The translations under genes were made by a program, and so were the position numbers. Positions 1-7,993 of a stretch of DNA of 64,000 nucleotides are shown in pieces. The notes under the pieces were generated by a model, which searched no databases, had not been told where the DNA came from, and worked only from the letters and a program-made list of their open reading frames with translations. This DNA is from Mycobacterium kyorinense (GTDB lineage Bacteria > Actinomycetota > Actinomycetes > Mycobacteriales > Mycobacteriaceae), in NCBI RefSeq assembly GCF_001672775.1, contig NZ_LZKJ01000200.1, forward strand, positions 1-64,000, given 5' to 3'. Position 1 is the stretch's first letter, and every line of letters begins with the position of its first letter.

Positions 1-50
1 GAATCTGCTGGGTGCCCTCGAAGATGTCCATGATCTTAGAGTCGCGCGCC
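1..50. repeat. Exact inverted copy of 638-687 at the window start
   Basis: The reverse complement of bases 1-50 equals bases 638-687 without a mismatch. The copied segment encodes the conserved C-terminal acyl-CoA dehydrogenase stretch ARDSKIMDIFEGTQQI, but here on the minus strand. Homology to the dehydrogenase on the plus strand only begins at about base 51. The junction lies in a self-complementary GCGCGC run, as expected of a fold-back chimera at a contig end. The two candidate ATG/GTG codons inside 1-50 and a rare TTA codon at 36 are therefore not trustworthy. Confidence 0.9.
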
Positions 51-743
51 ACCCACATCGTGGTGTGGGCGACCTTGGACAAGTCGCTGGGCCGCCCGGC
101 GATCAAGTCGTTCATCGTGCCGCGCGAGCATCCCGGCGTCACCGTGGAACGGCTGGAGAACAAGCTGGGCATCAAAGGCTCCGACACTGCGGTGATCCGA
201 TTCGACAACGCCCGCATTCCCAAGGACAACTTGCTCGGCAACCCGGAAATCGAGACGGGCAAGGGCTTTGCCGGGGTGATGGAGACCTTCGACAACACCC
301 GCCCTGTGGTGGCGGCGATGGCCGTCGGCGTCGCTCGGGCGGCGCTGGAAGAACTGCGCAAGGTCTTGACCGAGGCCGGCGTGGAGATCTCTTATGACAA
401 GCCGTCGCATGCCCAAAGCGCCCCGGCGGCAGAGTTTTTGCGGATGGAGGCCGACTGGGAGGCCAGCTATCTGCTGACGGTGCGCTCGGCGTGGCAGGCC
501 GACAACAGCATTCCCAACTCCAAAGAAGCGTCGATGGCCAAAGCCAAGGCCGGCCGGGTGGGCAGTGATATCACCTGCAAAGCCGTCGAAATGGCCGGCA
601 CCACTGGCTATTCCGAGCAGACGCTGCTGGAGAAGTGGGCGCGCGACTCTAAGATCATGGACATCTTCGAGGGCACCCAGCAGATTCAGCAGTTGGTGGT
701 GGCACGACGGTTGTTGGGCCTGTCGTCCTCGGAACTCAAGTAG
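12..743 (+). CDS. Acyl-CoA dehydrogenase, 5'-truncated (FadE23/FadE24-like)
   Basis: This is the C-terminal part of a FAD-dependent acyl-CoA dehydrogenase, which oxidises acyl-CoA to the trans-2-enoyl-CoA in beta-oxidation. The visible part holds the end of the beta domain (VVWATLDKS, IKSFIVP, GVTVERLENKLGIKGSDT) and the C-terminal helical domain ending FEGTQQIQQLVVARRLLGLSSSELK. About 230 residues are real against about 390-400 for the family. The reading frame is open to the window edge, but bases 1-50 are an inverted duplicate, so the apparent start at 12 is not genuine. In M. tuberculosis fadE24-fadE23 lie just before fadB4, which fits the neighbourhood; fadE23 is the likelier name but not proven. 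Confidence 0.85.
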   Translation: MPSKMSMILESRATHIVVWATLDKSLGRPAIKSFIVPREHPGVTVERLENKLGIKGSDTAVIRFDNARIPKDNLLGNPEIETGKGFAGVMETFDNTRPVVAAMAVGVARAALEELRKVLTEAGVEISYDKPSHAQSAPAAEFLRMEADWEASYLLTVRSAWQADNSIPNSKEASMAKAKAGRVGSDITCKAVEMAGTTGYSEQTLLEKWARDSKIMDIFEGTQQIQQLVVARRLLGLSSSELK

Positions 744-746
744 GGC

Positions 747-777
747 GCCTGAGGCAGCCGCCAGTAGAACCTCAGGC
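747..777 (+). terminator. Hairpin after the acyl-CoA dehydrogenase
   Basis: GCCTGAGG (747-754) pairs perfectly with CCTCAGGC (770-777) across a 15-base loop, starting four bases after the TAG stop. There is no T-run, which is common for mycobacterial terminators. Termination is inferred only from position and stem. Confidence 0.4.
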
Positions 778-938
778 TGCTCAGCAGCCTCTCTAATCTC
801 CCCGGCCTGGGACTAACACCTTCTCCGTCTTGATGCCGTATGTGATATCACCCGCAGAAAGCGGAAGGCACGCAACGTTATCCACAGCCCAACGACAAGC
901 GCGCAGATGTTGTCTGCCACCCGACTTAGCATGCGGTC

Positions 939-1355
939 ATGACGAACTGGATCAATACGGTTAGCCGTGACCATGTCGAACAGGGGGTGCGCGGTCGCTT
1001 CACCCAGGCCAACCACGGCAAGCCGCACATGCTGCGCAAGATGGCGCGTGGTGACTGGATCATCTTCTACTCACCGAAGACCGCCTACCCGGAGGGTGAG
1101 CCGCTTCAGGCCTTCACCGCCATCGGCCAAGTCGCCGACGATGAGCCATATCAGGCCACAATGACGCCTGACTTCCAGCCGTGGCGGCGCAACGTCGACT
1201 TCCTCGAGTGCACAGAGACGCCGATCCGGCCGCTCATCGACCAACTCGAGTTCATCGAGGACAAAGCTCGGTGGGGCTACAAGTTTCGATTCGGGGTGTT
1301 CAAGATCGACGACCACGACCTCGAAGTGATCCGCGCAGCGATGACCGGCTCATGA
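939..1355 (+). CDS. EVE domain-containing protein
   Basis: A 138-residue protein made almost entirely of an EVE domain (PUA/YTH-like fold, formerly UPF0310). It begins MTNWINTVSRDHV and contains GDWIIFYSPK, the conserved core, and a C-terminal RWGYKFRFGVFKI segment. EVE domains are thought to read modified bases in nucleic acids; no substrate can be given here. The start at 939 gives the normal family length and has no obvious Shine-Dalgarno, so a leaderless mRNA is possible. It stands alone, with the convergent toxin-antitoxin pair downstream. Confidence 0.85.
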   Translation: MTNWINTVSRDHVEQGVRGRFTQANHGKPHMLRKMARGDWIIFYSPKTAYPEGEPLQAFTAIGQVADDEPYQATMTPDFQPWRRNVDFLECTETPIRPLIDQLEFIEDKARWGYKFRFGVFKIDDHDLEVIRAAMTGS

Positions 1356-1376
1356 ACTGCGCTGTAGGAGCCGGGC

Positions 1377-1760
1377 TTAGACCCTGGCGTCCACCGCGTC
1401 GGGCAGCACCTTCAGCAGCTTCGCATCGGCGGTAACCAACGTCAGCCGCTCTACAGTCGCTTGCGCCACCAGAATTGCGTCGAAAGGATCTTTATGCGGC
1501 AGTGCCGTCAGGTCAGACGCGAGCGTGTGGCGTCGTGTGAGGGGCAGTTCGCGCAGGCCGGACCGATTAACCGCGTTGTCGAAATCGTCGGGTAACTGGA
1601 TTTTGCCGACGGCGACCTTGATGGCGAGCTCCCAAGTGCTCGCAGCGGAGACGTATACGCCCGCGCTGTCCCGTATGCGTTGCCGGGCCTGGGCCCCGGG
1701 CCGGGGACTGTGATCAAGCAGCCAGAGTATGACGTGGGTATCGAGCAGGAGCCCGCTCAT
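1377..1760 (-). CDS. PIN-domain ribonuclease toxin, VapC family
   Basis: A 127-residue PIN-domain protein, the usual size of a VapC toxin, which cleaves RNA and is held inactive by its antitoxin. The four acidic metal-binding positions are visible: D7 (LLLDTHV), E44 (STWELAIKV), D94 (KDPFDAILVAQA) and D112 (VTADAKLL). It overlaps the upstream antitoxin by 4 bases, so translation is coupled. The sequence is of the subgroup paired with Phd-type antitoxins. No frameshift or missing catalytic residue is seen, so it is probably active. Confidence 0.9.
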   Translation of the reverse strand: MSGLLLDTHVILWLLDHSPRPGAQARQRIRDSAGVYVSAASTWELAIKVAVGKIQLPDDFDNAVNRSGLRELPLTRRHTLASDLTALPHKDPFDAILVAQATVERLTLVTADAKLLKVLPDAVDARV

Positions 1761-1987
1761 TCGATGCCGAACAGCGCGTTGAGATCGCGGTCGGTGTCAT
1801 CGAAATGATCGGCGTCGTAATGAAGTCGACCTGCCAGCCCGCCGAAGACGATGTCGGCGCGTGCATGCGGGACGAGGTCGGCGACTGGTTTGCCAGCGCG
1901 CGCGATGGTGATCGTCTCGCCATTCTCGACTCGAGCAAGCAGATGCGACAGGTGGGTCTTCGCATCGTGGATGTTGACGGTTGGCAT
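1757..1987 (-). CDS. Phd/YefM-type antitoxin (VapB)
   Basis: A 76-residue protein beginning MPTVNIHDAKTHLSHLLARV, the standard N-terminal DNA-binding motif of Phd/YefM antitoxins. The acidic C-terminal tail (HFDDTDRDLNALFGIE) is the part expected to bind and block the toxin. It lies directly upstream of the PIN-domain toxin with a 4-base overlap. Such pairs normally autorepress their promoter, here in the short gap 1988-2019, but no clear palindrome was picked out there. Confidence 0.88.
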   Translation of the reverse strand: MPTVNIHDAKTHLSHLLARVENGETITIARAGKPVADLVPHARADIVFGGLAGRLHYDADHFDDTDRDLNALFGIE

Positions 1988-2019
1988 TCGGCGATCATAC
2001 CGGACTTAGTCTAGTCGGA

Positions 2020-2640
2020 CTAACCTAGGTAGCTGGCTCGCTCATACCCTTCGACCAACCGAAATACCGCGCGGTCGAGCGTCGGCAGGATCTCGGTGAT
2101 ACCGATCTCGCCGGTGGCGAAGCGTCCCACCAGGCCGTGCACCAAAGTCGACAGGATGGTGTCGAGGTCTCGGACAAAGTCGGCATCGACGTCGCTGAGC
2201 ACCGCCATCGCCGCTGGCATCACTGCATCGAAGCCCCGGCGAATCAACTTGTCACCCCCCGGTGCAGTCCGTGCACGGAAATACGCTTCGAGCATGCCGG
2301 GGTGATCCTCCCAGGGCTCGAAGATCGTGCGCAGTACCCGTATCAGACCGGCATACAGCGTCTCATCGGCGTCGTGCGTCTGCGCCGCCAAGCCTGCGTA
2401 GCGGTTCTCCTCGATCCAGCGCTCGAGCGCGGCGAGGATCAACTCGTCTCGTGTGGCGTAGCGCTTGTAGATGGTGGCCAGCGATGTCCGGGCGCGGCGT
2501 GCCACTTCCCGTAATTGCACGGCGTCGTACCCGTCGTTCTCGAGGATGTCGGCGACAACATCGAGCACCCGGTCCGGGTCAAGACCGACCTTGTCGTTCG
2601 TCGCTTCGGCACTAGTCACGTGAAAAGCCCTTGCCCTCAT
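2020..2640 (-). CDS. TetR-family transcriptional regulator
   Basis: A 206-residue TetR repressor. The helix-turn-helix is in LREVARRARTSLATIYKRYATRDELILAAL (about residues 42-72), followed by an alpha-helical ligand domain. It is transcribed divergently from the SDR/SDR/CMD operon, and two matching palindromes fill the 62-base gap, so it very probably controls both itself and that operon. The ATG at 2640 lies only 3 bases from the first palindrome. A GTG at 2619 (residue 8) is an alternative start that would move the operator fully into the leader. Confidence 0.88.
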   Translation of the reverse strand: MRARAFHVTSAEATNDKVGLDPDRVLDVVADILENDGYDAVQLREVARRARTSLATIYKRYATRDELILAALERWIEENRYAGLAAQTHDADETLYAGLIRVLRTIFEPWEDHPGMLEAYFRARTAPGGDKLIRRGFDAVMPAAMAVLSDVDADFVRDLDTILSTLVHGLVGRFATGEIGITEILPTLDRAVFRLVEGYERASYLG

Positions 2641-2643
2641 GGT

Positions 2644-2678
2644 GTAACCAGGTTACTCTACACCGGTAACGCGGTTAC
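2644..2678. promoter_or_regulatory. Two tandem TetR-type operators
   Basis: GTAACCaGGTTAC (2644-2656) and GTAACgcgGTTAC (2666-2678) are two 13-base inverted repeats sharing the half-site GTAAC. Their centres are 22 bases apart, about two helical turns, so two dimers could sit on one face of the DNA. They lie in the divergent gap between the TetR gene and the SDR operon, which makes autoregulation and control of the operon the natural reading. Confidence 0.85.
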
Positions 2679-2702
2679 TGACACGCAGCGAAATGAGGAC
2701 CG

Positions 2703-3533
2703 ATGGGTGGTCTGGACGGCAAGGTCGCCTTCATCACTGGCGTCGGGCGCGGCCAGGGCCGCAGCCACGCGGTGCGCCTGGCCCGCGATGGCGCCGACAT
2801 CATCGGCATCGACATCTGTGCCGACATTGACGCCAACCACTACGCGATGGCAACCCGCGAGGAACTCGACGAGACGGTTGGGCTGGTGGAAAGCGAGGGC
2901 GGCAAAATGCTGGCCACCGTCGCCGATGTGCGCGATTACCACCAGGTGAAGGCAGCACTGGATGCCGGGGTGGAGCATTTCGGTCGGCTCGACATCGTAT
3001 GCGCGAACGCGGGCATCGCGCCGGTGGCGTTTCGGCAGCTGAGCATCGAGGAGGAGCTGGCACAGTGGCGAGCGGCGATCGGTGTGAACCTCGACGGCGC
3101 CTATCACACAGCGTGGGCGGCCATCCCGCATCTACTCGCCGGCCAGCGTGGCGGCGCCATCGTGTTTACCAGCTCGACAGCCGGACTGCGTGGCTTCGGT
3201 GGTCTGCAGGGCGGCGGGCTGGGCTATGCCGCCTCCAAACACGGAGTAGTGGGGTTGATGCGCACTCTGGCGAACACATTGGCGCCCTACAGCATTCGGG
3301 TCAACACGGTCCACCCCACCGCGGTACGTACGATGATGGCAGTCAATCCCGCGATGACCGCGTTCCTGGAGAGCTATCCCGAAGGCGGTGCGCATCTGCA
3401 AAATCCGATGCCGGTCGAGATGCTGGAGCCTGAAGACATCAGCGCGGCGATCGCGTACCTGGTCTCCGATGAGGCCAAATATGTCACCGGAGTGACGTTC
3501 CCCGTCGACGCCGGCTTCTGCAACAAACTATGA
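2703..3533 (+). CDS. Mycofactocin-coupled SDR family oxidoreductase
   Basis: A 276-residue short-chain dehydrogenase. The cofactor motif is ITGVGRGQGRSHA (residues 11-23) and the catalytic pair is Y175/K179 in GYAASKHGVVGL. The RGQGRSHA variant, a long insert around residues 40-60 and LDIVCANAGIAP are characteristic of the actinobacterial family that keeps NAD tightly bound and depends on the redox cofactor mycofactocin. The substrate is probably an alcohol or hydroxyl group of a larger molecule and cannot be named. It is the first gene of an operon behind two TetR operators and overlaps the next SDR by 4 bases. Confidence 0.9.
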   Translation: MGGLDGKVAFITGVGRGQGRSHAVRLARDGADIIGIDICADIDANHYAMATREELDETVGLVESEGGKMLATVADVRDYHQVKAALDAGVEHFGRLDIVCANAGIAPVAFRQLSIEEELAQWRAAIGVNLDGAYHTAWAAIPHLLAGQRGGAIVFTSSTAGLRGFGGLQGGGLGYAASKHGVVGLMRTLANTLAPYSIRVNTVHPTAVRTMMAVNPAMTAFLESYPEGGAHLQNPMPVEMLEPEDISAAIAYLVSDEAKYVTGVTFPVDAGFCNKL

Positions 3534-4345
3534 GCGATACGGTGTCTGGGCGGGTAGCCGGCAAGCGGGTGCTGATCACCGGAGCGGCACGCGGCATGGG
3601 CCGCAGCCACGCGGTGCGGTTGGCCGAGGAAGGCGCCGACCTCATCCTGGTCGACATCTGCAAGTCGCTGCCAGAACTCGAGTATCCGCTGGCATCGGTC
3701 GAGGACCTCGCCGAAACCGCCCGTCTGGTCGAAAAGTACGACCGCCGGGCAATCACGAAGGTCGTCGACGTACGCGATGTGGCGGCGCTGAAAGCTGCCG
3801 TCGATGACGGCGTCGCCGAATTGGGTGGGCTAGATGGCGCGGTGGCCAATGCCGGGGTGCTGACGGTCGGCACGTGGGACACGACGACCTCTGAACAATG
3901 GCGCACGGTGGTCGACATCAATCTCATCGGAACGTGGAACACCTGCGCTGCAGCGCTTCCGCATCTCGTCGACCACGGCGGCAGCATCGTCAACATCAGC
4001 TCCTCAGCGGGCCTCAAGGGCACACCGCTGCACCTGCCCTATACCGCGTCAAAGCACGGCGTTGTCGGGTTGACCCGGGCACTGGCCAATGAGCTTGCCG
4101 CGCAGAACATCCGGGTCAACACCGTGCATCCGACCGGCGTCGAGACCGGGATGCGGCCGGAGTCGCTGCAGGGGCTGTTGGGTGAACAACGGCCAGATCT
4201 GGTGCCGATCTTCCTCAACGCGCTTCCCACCGTCATGGCCGAGGCCATCGATATCAGCAATGCGGTGCTGTTCCTGCTCTCCGACGAATCGCGATACGTG
4301 ACCGGTCTGGAGTTCAAAGTCGACGCCGGCGTCACCCTCAGATAG
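3530..4345 (+). CDS. Mycofactocin-coupled SDR family oxidoreductase (second copy)
   Basis: A 271-residue paralogue of the preceding SDR, with ITGAARGMGRSHAVRLAEEGADLILVDI at the N-terminus, NAG (about residue 104) and the catalytic Y171/K175 in LPYTASKHGVVGL. The ATG overlaps the upstream stop by 4 bases. Two related but distinct enzymes in series suggest successive oxidations of one substrate or a heteromeric enzyme; both are inferences. The family insert (LVDICKSLPELEYPLASVEDLAETARLVE) is present. Confidence 0.9.
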   Translation: MSDTVSGRVAGKRVLITGAARGMGRSHAVRLAEEGADLILVDICKSLPELEYPLASVEDLAETARLVEKYDRRAITKVVDVRDVAALKAAVDDGVAELGGLDGAVANAGVLTVGTWDTTTSEQWRTVVDINLIGTWNTCAAALPHLVDHGGSIVNISSSAGLKGTPLHLPYTASKHGVVGLTRALANELAAQNIRVNTVHPTGVETGMRPESLQGLLGEQRPDLVPIFLNALPTVMAEAIDISNAVLFLLSDESRYVTGLEFKVDAGVTLR

Positions 4346-4354
4346 GCGGCAGTG

Positions 4355-5179
4355 ATGGCAACACCCGATACCGGACGCACGGAGCGCGGCAGGCAGCACT
4401 TCGCTGAGGTGATGACGTTCCGGCCTGCAGACGATCCGAGCCCCGCGAACGCCAACGGCCTGATCGACTTCGTCTTCGCCGAGGTATGGTCGCGTCCCGC
4501 GTTGAGCCGACGCGACCGGCGGTTCGTCACGCTGCCCTGCGTCGCGGCGGCCGACGTGCAAGATCCGCTGGATCAGCACGTCTACGCCGCACTGAACAGT
4601 GGTGATCTGTCCATCACCGAAATACGGGAAGCAGTACTGCATTTCGCGGTATACGGCGGGTGGCCCAAGGCATCACGGTTCAACATGGCAGTCGACGCGC
4701 AGTGGGCTCGCATCCATCACGAAAGAGGACTTCCGGTGCCGCCCCCGGAACCGCTGCTGCCGCTGAGCACCCCTAGCGATCCGGAAAGCCGGCTGGCGGG
4801 CGGTGAGCGTTCATTCCGCGAGGTCAACTGCGTGCCGTACACCCCGTCACGGGACGACCCCTACTCCGGGGCTGGGATTCTCAATTTCGTGTTCGGCGAA
4901 ATGTGGTTGCGCCCCGGGCTGGGCATGAAAGAGCGGCGGTTGGTGACGGTGGCGTGCGTGGCGATTCAGGACGCACCCATCCCGATCACGTCGCACGTAT
5001 ATGCCGCGCTGAAGAGTCGCGACGTGTCCTTCGACGAAATGGACGAAATCGCATTGCATTTCGCCGCCTACTATGGCTGGCCGAAAGCATCACATCTCGG
5101 CGAGGTGATCGCTGAGCAGAAGGCGCGCGTCCTAGCGGAGTGGCGGGCAGAAGATCCGGCTGGCGCGGTGGCACGCTAG
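4355..5179 (+). CDS. Carboxymuconolactone decarboxylase family protein with two CMD repeats
   Basis: A 274-residue protein with two copies of the CMD/AhpD-like domain, at about residues 20-120 and 150-260. The repeats share the pattern NFVFxExWxRPxLxxxxRRxVTxxCVAxxD...HVYAALxSxD...E...HFAxYxGWPKAS. The CxxC pair of peroxidase-type AhpD proteins is absent, so a redox role like AhpD is unlikely. An ATG at 4355 is preferred over the GTG at 4352; both lie just after the upstream stop. It ends the TetR-controlled operon with the two SDRs and may act on their product as a decarboxylase or lactone enzyme. Confidence 0.85.
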   Translation: MATPDTGRTERGRQHFAEVMTFRPADDPSPANANGLIDFVFAEVWSRPALSRRDRRFVTLPCVAAADVQDPLDQHVYAALNSGDLSITEIREAVLHFAVYGGWPKASRFNMAVDAQWARIHHERGLPVPPPEPLLPLSTPSDPESRLAGGERSFREVNCVPYTPSRDDPYSGAGILNFVFGEMWLRPGLGMKERRLVTVACVAIQDAPIPITSHVYAALKSRDVSFDEMDEIALHFAAYYGWPKASHLGEVIAEQKARVLAEWRAEDPAGAVAR

Positions 5180-5239
5180 GAACCGCCAAGCGCGTCCAGC
5201 TACGCGCGGGATTCCCGGGCACGAGGCTAGCGTCGACGT

Positions 5240-6244
5240 ATGGAAACGTTTCAGGCGCTGATGGCGCGCCAAGACGGCGACACGATCACCACCACGGTCG
5301 AGCCCCTCCGCCCGGCAGACCTGCCGCCCGGCGAGGTGACGATCCGGGTGGCCTACTCCAGCGTCAACTTCAAAGATGCGCTGGCGCTCACTCCGGGCGG
5401 CGGCGTGGTCCGCGACTACCCCGTCGTGCCGGGCATCGACTTGACCGGTGAAGTCGTCGAGTCGCAGTCGCCGGACTTCGCGGTGGGCGACGCGGTGCTG
5501 GCGCACGGCTATCAGATCGGCACCGGCCACCACGGCGGCTACGCCGAATACGCCCGGCTGCCAGCCGATCAGGTGGTGCCGCTTGGCGCGTTGAGCCCGC
5601 GCGACGCCGCGGCGATCGGCACTGCCGGCTTCACCGCGGCGATGAGCGTGCAGGCCCTCATCGACTGGGGCGTCGCCACCGACGCCGGGCCGGTGGTCGT
5701 GACCGGCGCCAGCGGTGGCGTCGGCTCGGTCAGCGTGGACCTACTCGCGGGTGCCGGCTACCAGGTCGTGGCCTCCAGCGGCAAACCTGACGCCGTCGAA
5801 CTGCTGAAAAGCTTTGGCGCCGCGGAGGTTATCGGTCGGCTGCCCGCCGACCCAGACGCCAAGCCGCGCCCGCTGGCCAAAGCACGCTGGTCCGCCGGGA
5901 TCGACTGCGTGGGCGGCGCGACGCTGGCCGATGTGCTCAGCGCCGTCGACTATGGCGGCGCGGTGGCCTGCAGCGGATTGACCGGCGGACCCGCCCTGCA
6001 CACCACGGTGATGCCGTTCATCCTGCGCGGTGTGGCGCTGCTGGGCATGGACTCGGTGCAGATGCCGATCGGGCCGCGCCGTGAACTGTGGCACCGGCTC
6101 GGCGATGAACTGCGGCCGCGTCATCTCGACGCGATCGTCACCGAGGTCGACGTCAAAGACGTCGTCGACGTGGTGGACCAGCTGCGGGCCGGAGCCTTCA
6201 GCGGGCGAGCGGTGGTACGTGTCGCCGGCGGGCTCTCACCATGA
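5240..6244 (+). CDS. MDR family NADPH oxidoreductase, acrylyl-CoA reductase (AcuI/YhdH) type
   Basis: A 334-residue zinc-independent medium-chain reductase. METFQALMARQDG, SSVNFKDALALTPGGGVVRDYPVVPGIDL and the nucleotide loop VVTGASGGVGSVSVDLL (about residues 156-172) are typical of the YhdH/AcuI group, which reduces acryloyl-CoA to propionyl-CoA with NADPH. The length matches the family (about 325-335). No zinc ligands of alcohol dehydrogenases are present. Its 3' end overlaps the convergent NTF2-like gene by 9 bases. Confidence 0.85.
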   Translation: METFQALMARQDGDTITTTVEPLRPADLPPGEVTIRVAYSSVNFKDALALTPGGGVVRDYPVVPGIDLTGEVVESQSPDFAVGDAVLAHGYQIGTGHHGGYAEYARLPADQVVPLGALSPRDAAAIGTAGFTAAMSVQALIDWGVATDAGPVVVTGASGGVGSVSVDLLAGAGYQVVASSGKPDAVELLKSFGAAEVIGRLPADPDAKPRPLAKARWSAGIDCVGGATLADVLSAVDYGGAVACSGLTGGPALHTTVMPFILRGVALLGMDSVQMPIGPRRELWHRLGDELRPRHLDAIVTEVDVKDVVDVVDQLRAGAFSGRAVVRVAGGLSP

Positions 6245-6784
6245 TGCGACCCGGCGCAAGCACGGGTCCATATACCCGGCCGCCGAGGCCGTCGGGCGTA
6301 GCCGGTCGTTCATCGTCGTCGTCCCGATGTGACGTTCGAAGATCCGCCACACGTTATCGAGCCGACGCAGGCGGTCCGTCACAGCGGAGTAGACCCAGAT
6401 CGCTGGCAGATCATCGGGTTCCTCGACCACCTGGCCCGTCACGATCCTTGGCCCAGCCGGCTCCGGTGCGTAACGAACCAGAAGGTTGTAGTAGCGCACG
6501 ATCACACCGTCGCCGTCGCTATCGACGATCGGGTTGGTGGCGATGCGGCTAACCCCGGGGACGCTGTAGGGGTAGGTCTCTTCGAAGAAGCGCCGCGTTT
6601 CCGCCCGGCCCCGAGCCACGCCGTGGGTGTGATACGTCACGCCGTCCGGAAGGAAGGCCTCGACCATGGCATCGAGATCGCAGGCGTCGAACAGTAGGTT
6701 GACACGGTTGATGAAGTCGATCGCGTCGGCTCGATCCGCGGGATCGACGGTGCTATCGAGAGCTACGGGCGGCAAGCTCGACAT
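6236..6784 (-). CDS. Nuclear transport factor 2 (SnoaL-like) family protein
   Basis: A 182-residue protein with an NTF2-like cone fold: DFINRVNLLFDACDLDAMVEAFLPDGVTYHTHGVARGRAETRRFFEE is a classic N-terminal half, with D and H side chains facing the pocket. Such proteins are small isomerases, dehydratases or binding proteins, and the substrate is unknown. GGGAGG sits 8 bases before the ATG at 6784, so this start is chosen over the GTG at 6793 that abuts the Shine-Dalgarno. It is divergent from fadB4 across a gap of about 215 bases. Confidence 0.8.
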   Translation of the reverse strand: MSSLPPVALDSTVDPADRADAIDFINRVNLLFDACDLDAMVEAFLPDGVTYHTHGVARGRAETRRFFEETYPYSVPGVSRIATNPIVDSDGDGVIVRYYNLLVRYAPEPAGPRIVTGQVVEEPDDLPAIWVYSAVTDRLRRLDNVWRIFERHIGTTTMNDRLRPTASAAGYMDPCLRRVASW

Positions 6785-7000
6785 CTGCCACACCTCCCAA
6801 CGGTCGTGGTCGCACGGCCGGCAGCCGCCCGAACCCCAGGTTGTTCACGATTAGTTTACCTTCTGTTCACCTGGTGGCCCGCGGGGCCCCGCTGTGCAGC
6901 GGCTGTGGGTTCCCTGTGCAGCCCGGAGGGCCGGCGTGCGGGGCTACGATCACCGGGGGTTGGGCGGGTTGGACGACGTTTCGTTGACGACGGAGGTGGC

Positions 7001-7972
7001 ATGCGCGCAGCACGGGTGACCAGGCTCGATGGACCGGACGGTATCGAAGTGGCCGAGGTCGACGAGCCGACGGGTGACGGCGTGATCGTCGAGGTGCACG
7101 CCGCCGGCGCGGCGTTTCCGGACGCGCTGCTCACCCACGGCCTCTACCAGTACCGGCCCGATCCGCCGTTCGTATTGGGAGCGGAGATCGCCGGCGTGGT
7201 CCGATCGGCGCCCGACAATGCCACCGTGCGTCCCGGCGATCGGGTGGTCGGCCTGACCATGCTCACCGGCGGAATGGCCGAGGTCGCGGTGCTCGCCCCC
7301 GACCGAGCGTTCAAGCTGCCCGACAACGTCAGCTTCGAGGCGGGCGCCGGGCTGTTGTTCAACGACCTGACCATGTACTTCGCGCTGACGGTCCGGGGCC
7401 GACTGGAGGCGGGCGAAACGGTGCTCGTGCACGGAGCAGCCGGCGGCATCGGTACCTCAACGCTGCGGCTGGCATCGGTGCTCGGCGCGTCGCGCGTCAT
7501 CGCCGTGGTCAGCACGCAGGAGAAGGCTGATATTGCGACCGCTGCCGGTGCGACGGACGTGGTGCTGGCCGACGGATTCAAAGACGCGGTCAAAGAATTG
7601 ACCGACGGCCGTGGCGTCGACGTGGTGGTCGATCCCGTCGGCGGCGACCGGTTCACCGACTCGCTGCGCTCGCTGGCTCCGGCAGGGCGACTGCTGGTGA
7701 TCGGATTCACCGGCGGTGAAATCCCCACGGTCAAGGTGAATCGGCTGCTGCTCAACAACATTGACGTGGTTGGGGTCGGCTGGGGCGCGTGGGCCGGGAA
7801 GCACCCCAACGCGCTGCATGAGCAGTGGGCGGGGCTCGAGCGGCTGCTTACCTCGGGGAAGCTGTCTCCTCCTGAGCCGGTGGTCTACCCGCTGGAGGAA
7901 GCCGCCGCAGCGGTCGCATCGCTTGAGAACCGTACCGCCAAAGGCAAAGTCGTCCTGCGCATACGGGATTGA
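7001..7972 (+). CDS. fadB4: NADPH:quinone oxidoreductase-like FadB4
   Basis: A 323-residue zinc-free medium-chain dehydrogenase, the same length as M. tuberculosis FadB4 (Rv3141) and very similar from MRAARVTRLDGPDGIEVAEV to the end KGKVVLRIRD. The NADPH loop is HGAAGGIGTSTLRLA (about residues 146-160). Family members reduce quinones or enoyl-CoA-like double bonds; the true substrate is unknown. A good Shine-Dalgarno (GGAGG, about 6992) precedes the ATG at 7001. The frame stays open a further 195 bases upstream but those codons are not family sequence. Confidence 0.9.
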   Translation: MRAARVTRLDGPDGIEVAEVDEPTGDGVIVEVHAAGAAFPDALLTHGLYQYRPDPPFVLGAEIAGVVRSAPDNATVRPGDRVVGLTMLTGGMAEVAVLAPDRAFKLPDNVSFEAGAGLLFNDLTMYFALTVRGRLEAGETVLVHGAAGGIGTSTLRLASVLGASRVIAVVSTQEKADIATAAGATDVVLADGFKDAVKELTDGRGVDVVVDPVGGDRFTDSLRSLAPAGRLLVIGFTGGEIPTVKVNRLLLNNIDVVGVGWGAWAGKHPNALHEQWAGLERLLTSGKLSPPEPVVYPLEEAAAAVASLENRTAKGKVVLRIRD

Positions 7973-7993
7973 ACCCGCACGCTGCGCCGGTGC

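Noticed and set aside
12-50. GTG at 12 and ATG codons at 24 and 30 as starts of the acyl-CoA dehydrogenase
   Set aside because: They lie in the inverted duplicate of 638-687; homology to the family begins only at about base 51.
1377-1987. The VapBC-like pair as part of a mobile island
   Set aside because: No repeats, integrase or composition shift flank it; chromosomal toxin-antitoxin pairs are common in mycobacteria.
6806-7000. A 65-residue N-terminal extension of FadB4
   Set aside because: It is not family sequence; the Shine-Dalgarno GGAGG and the 323-residue match place the start at 7001.
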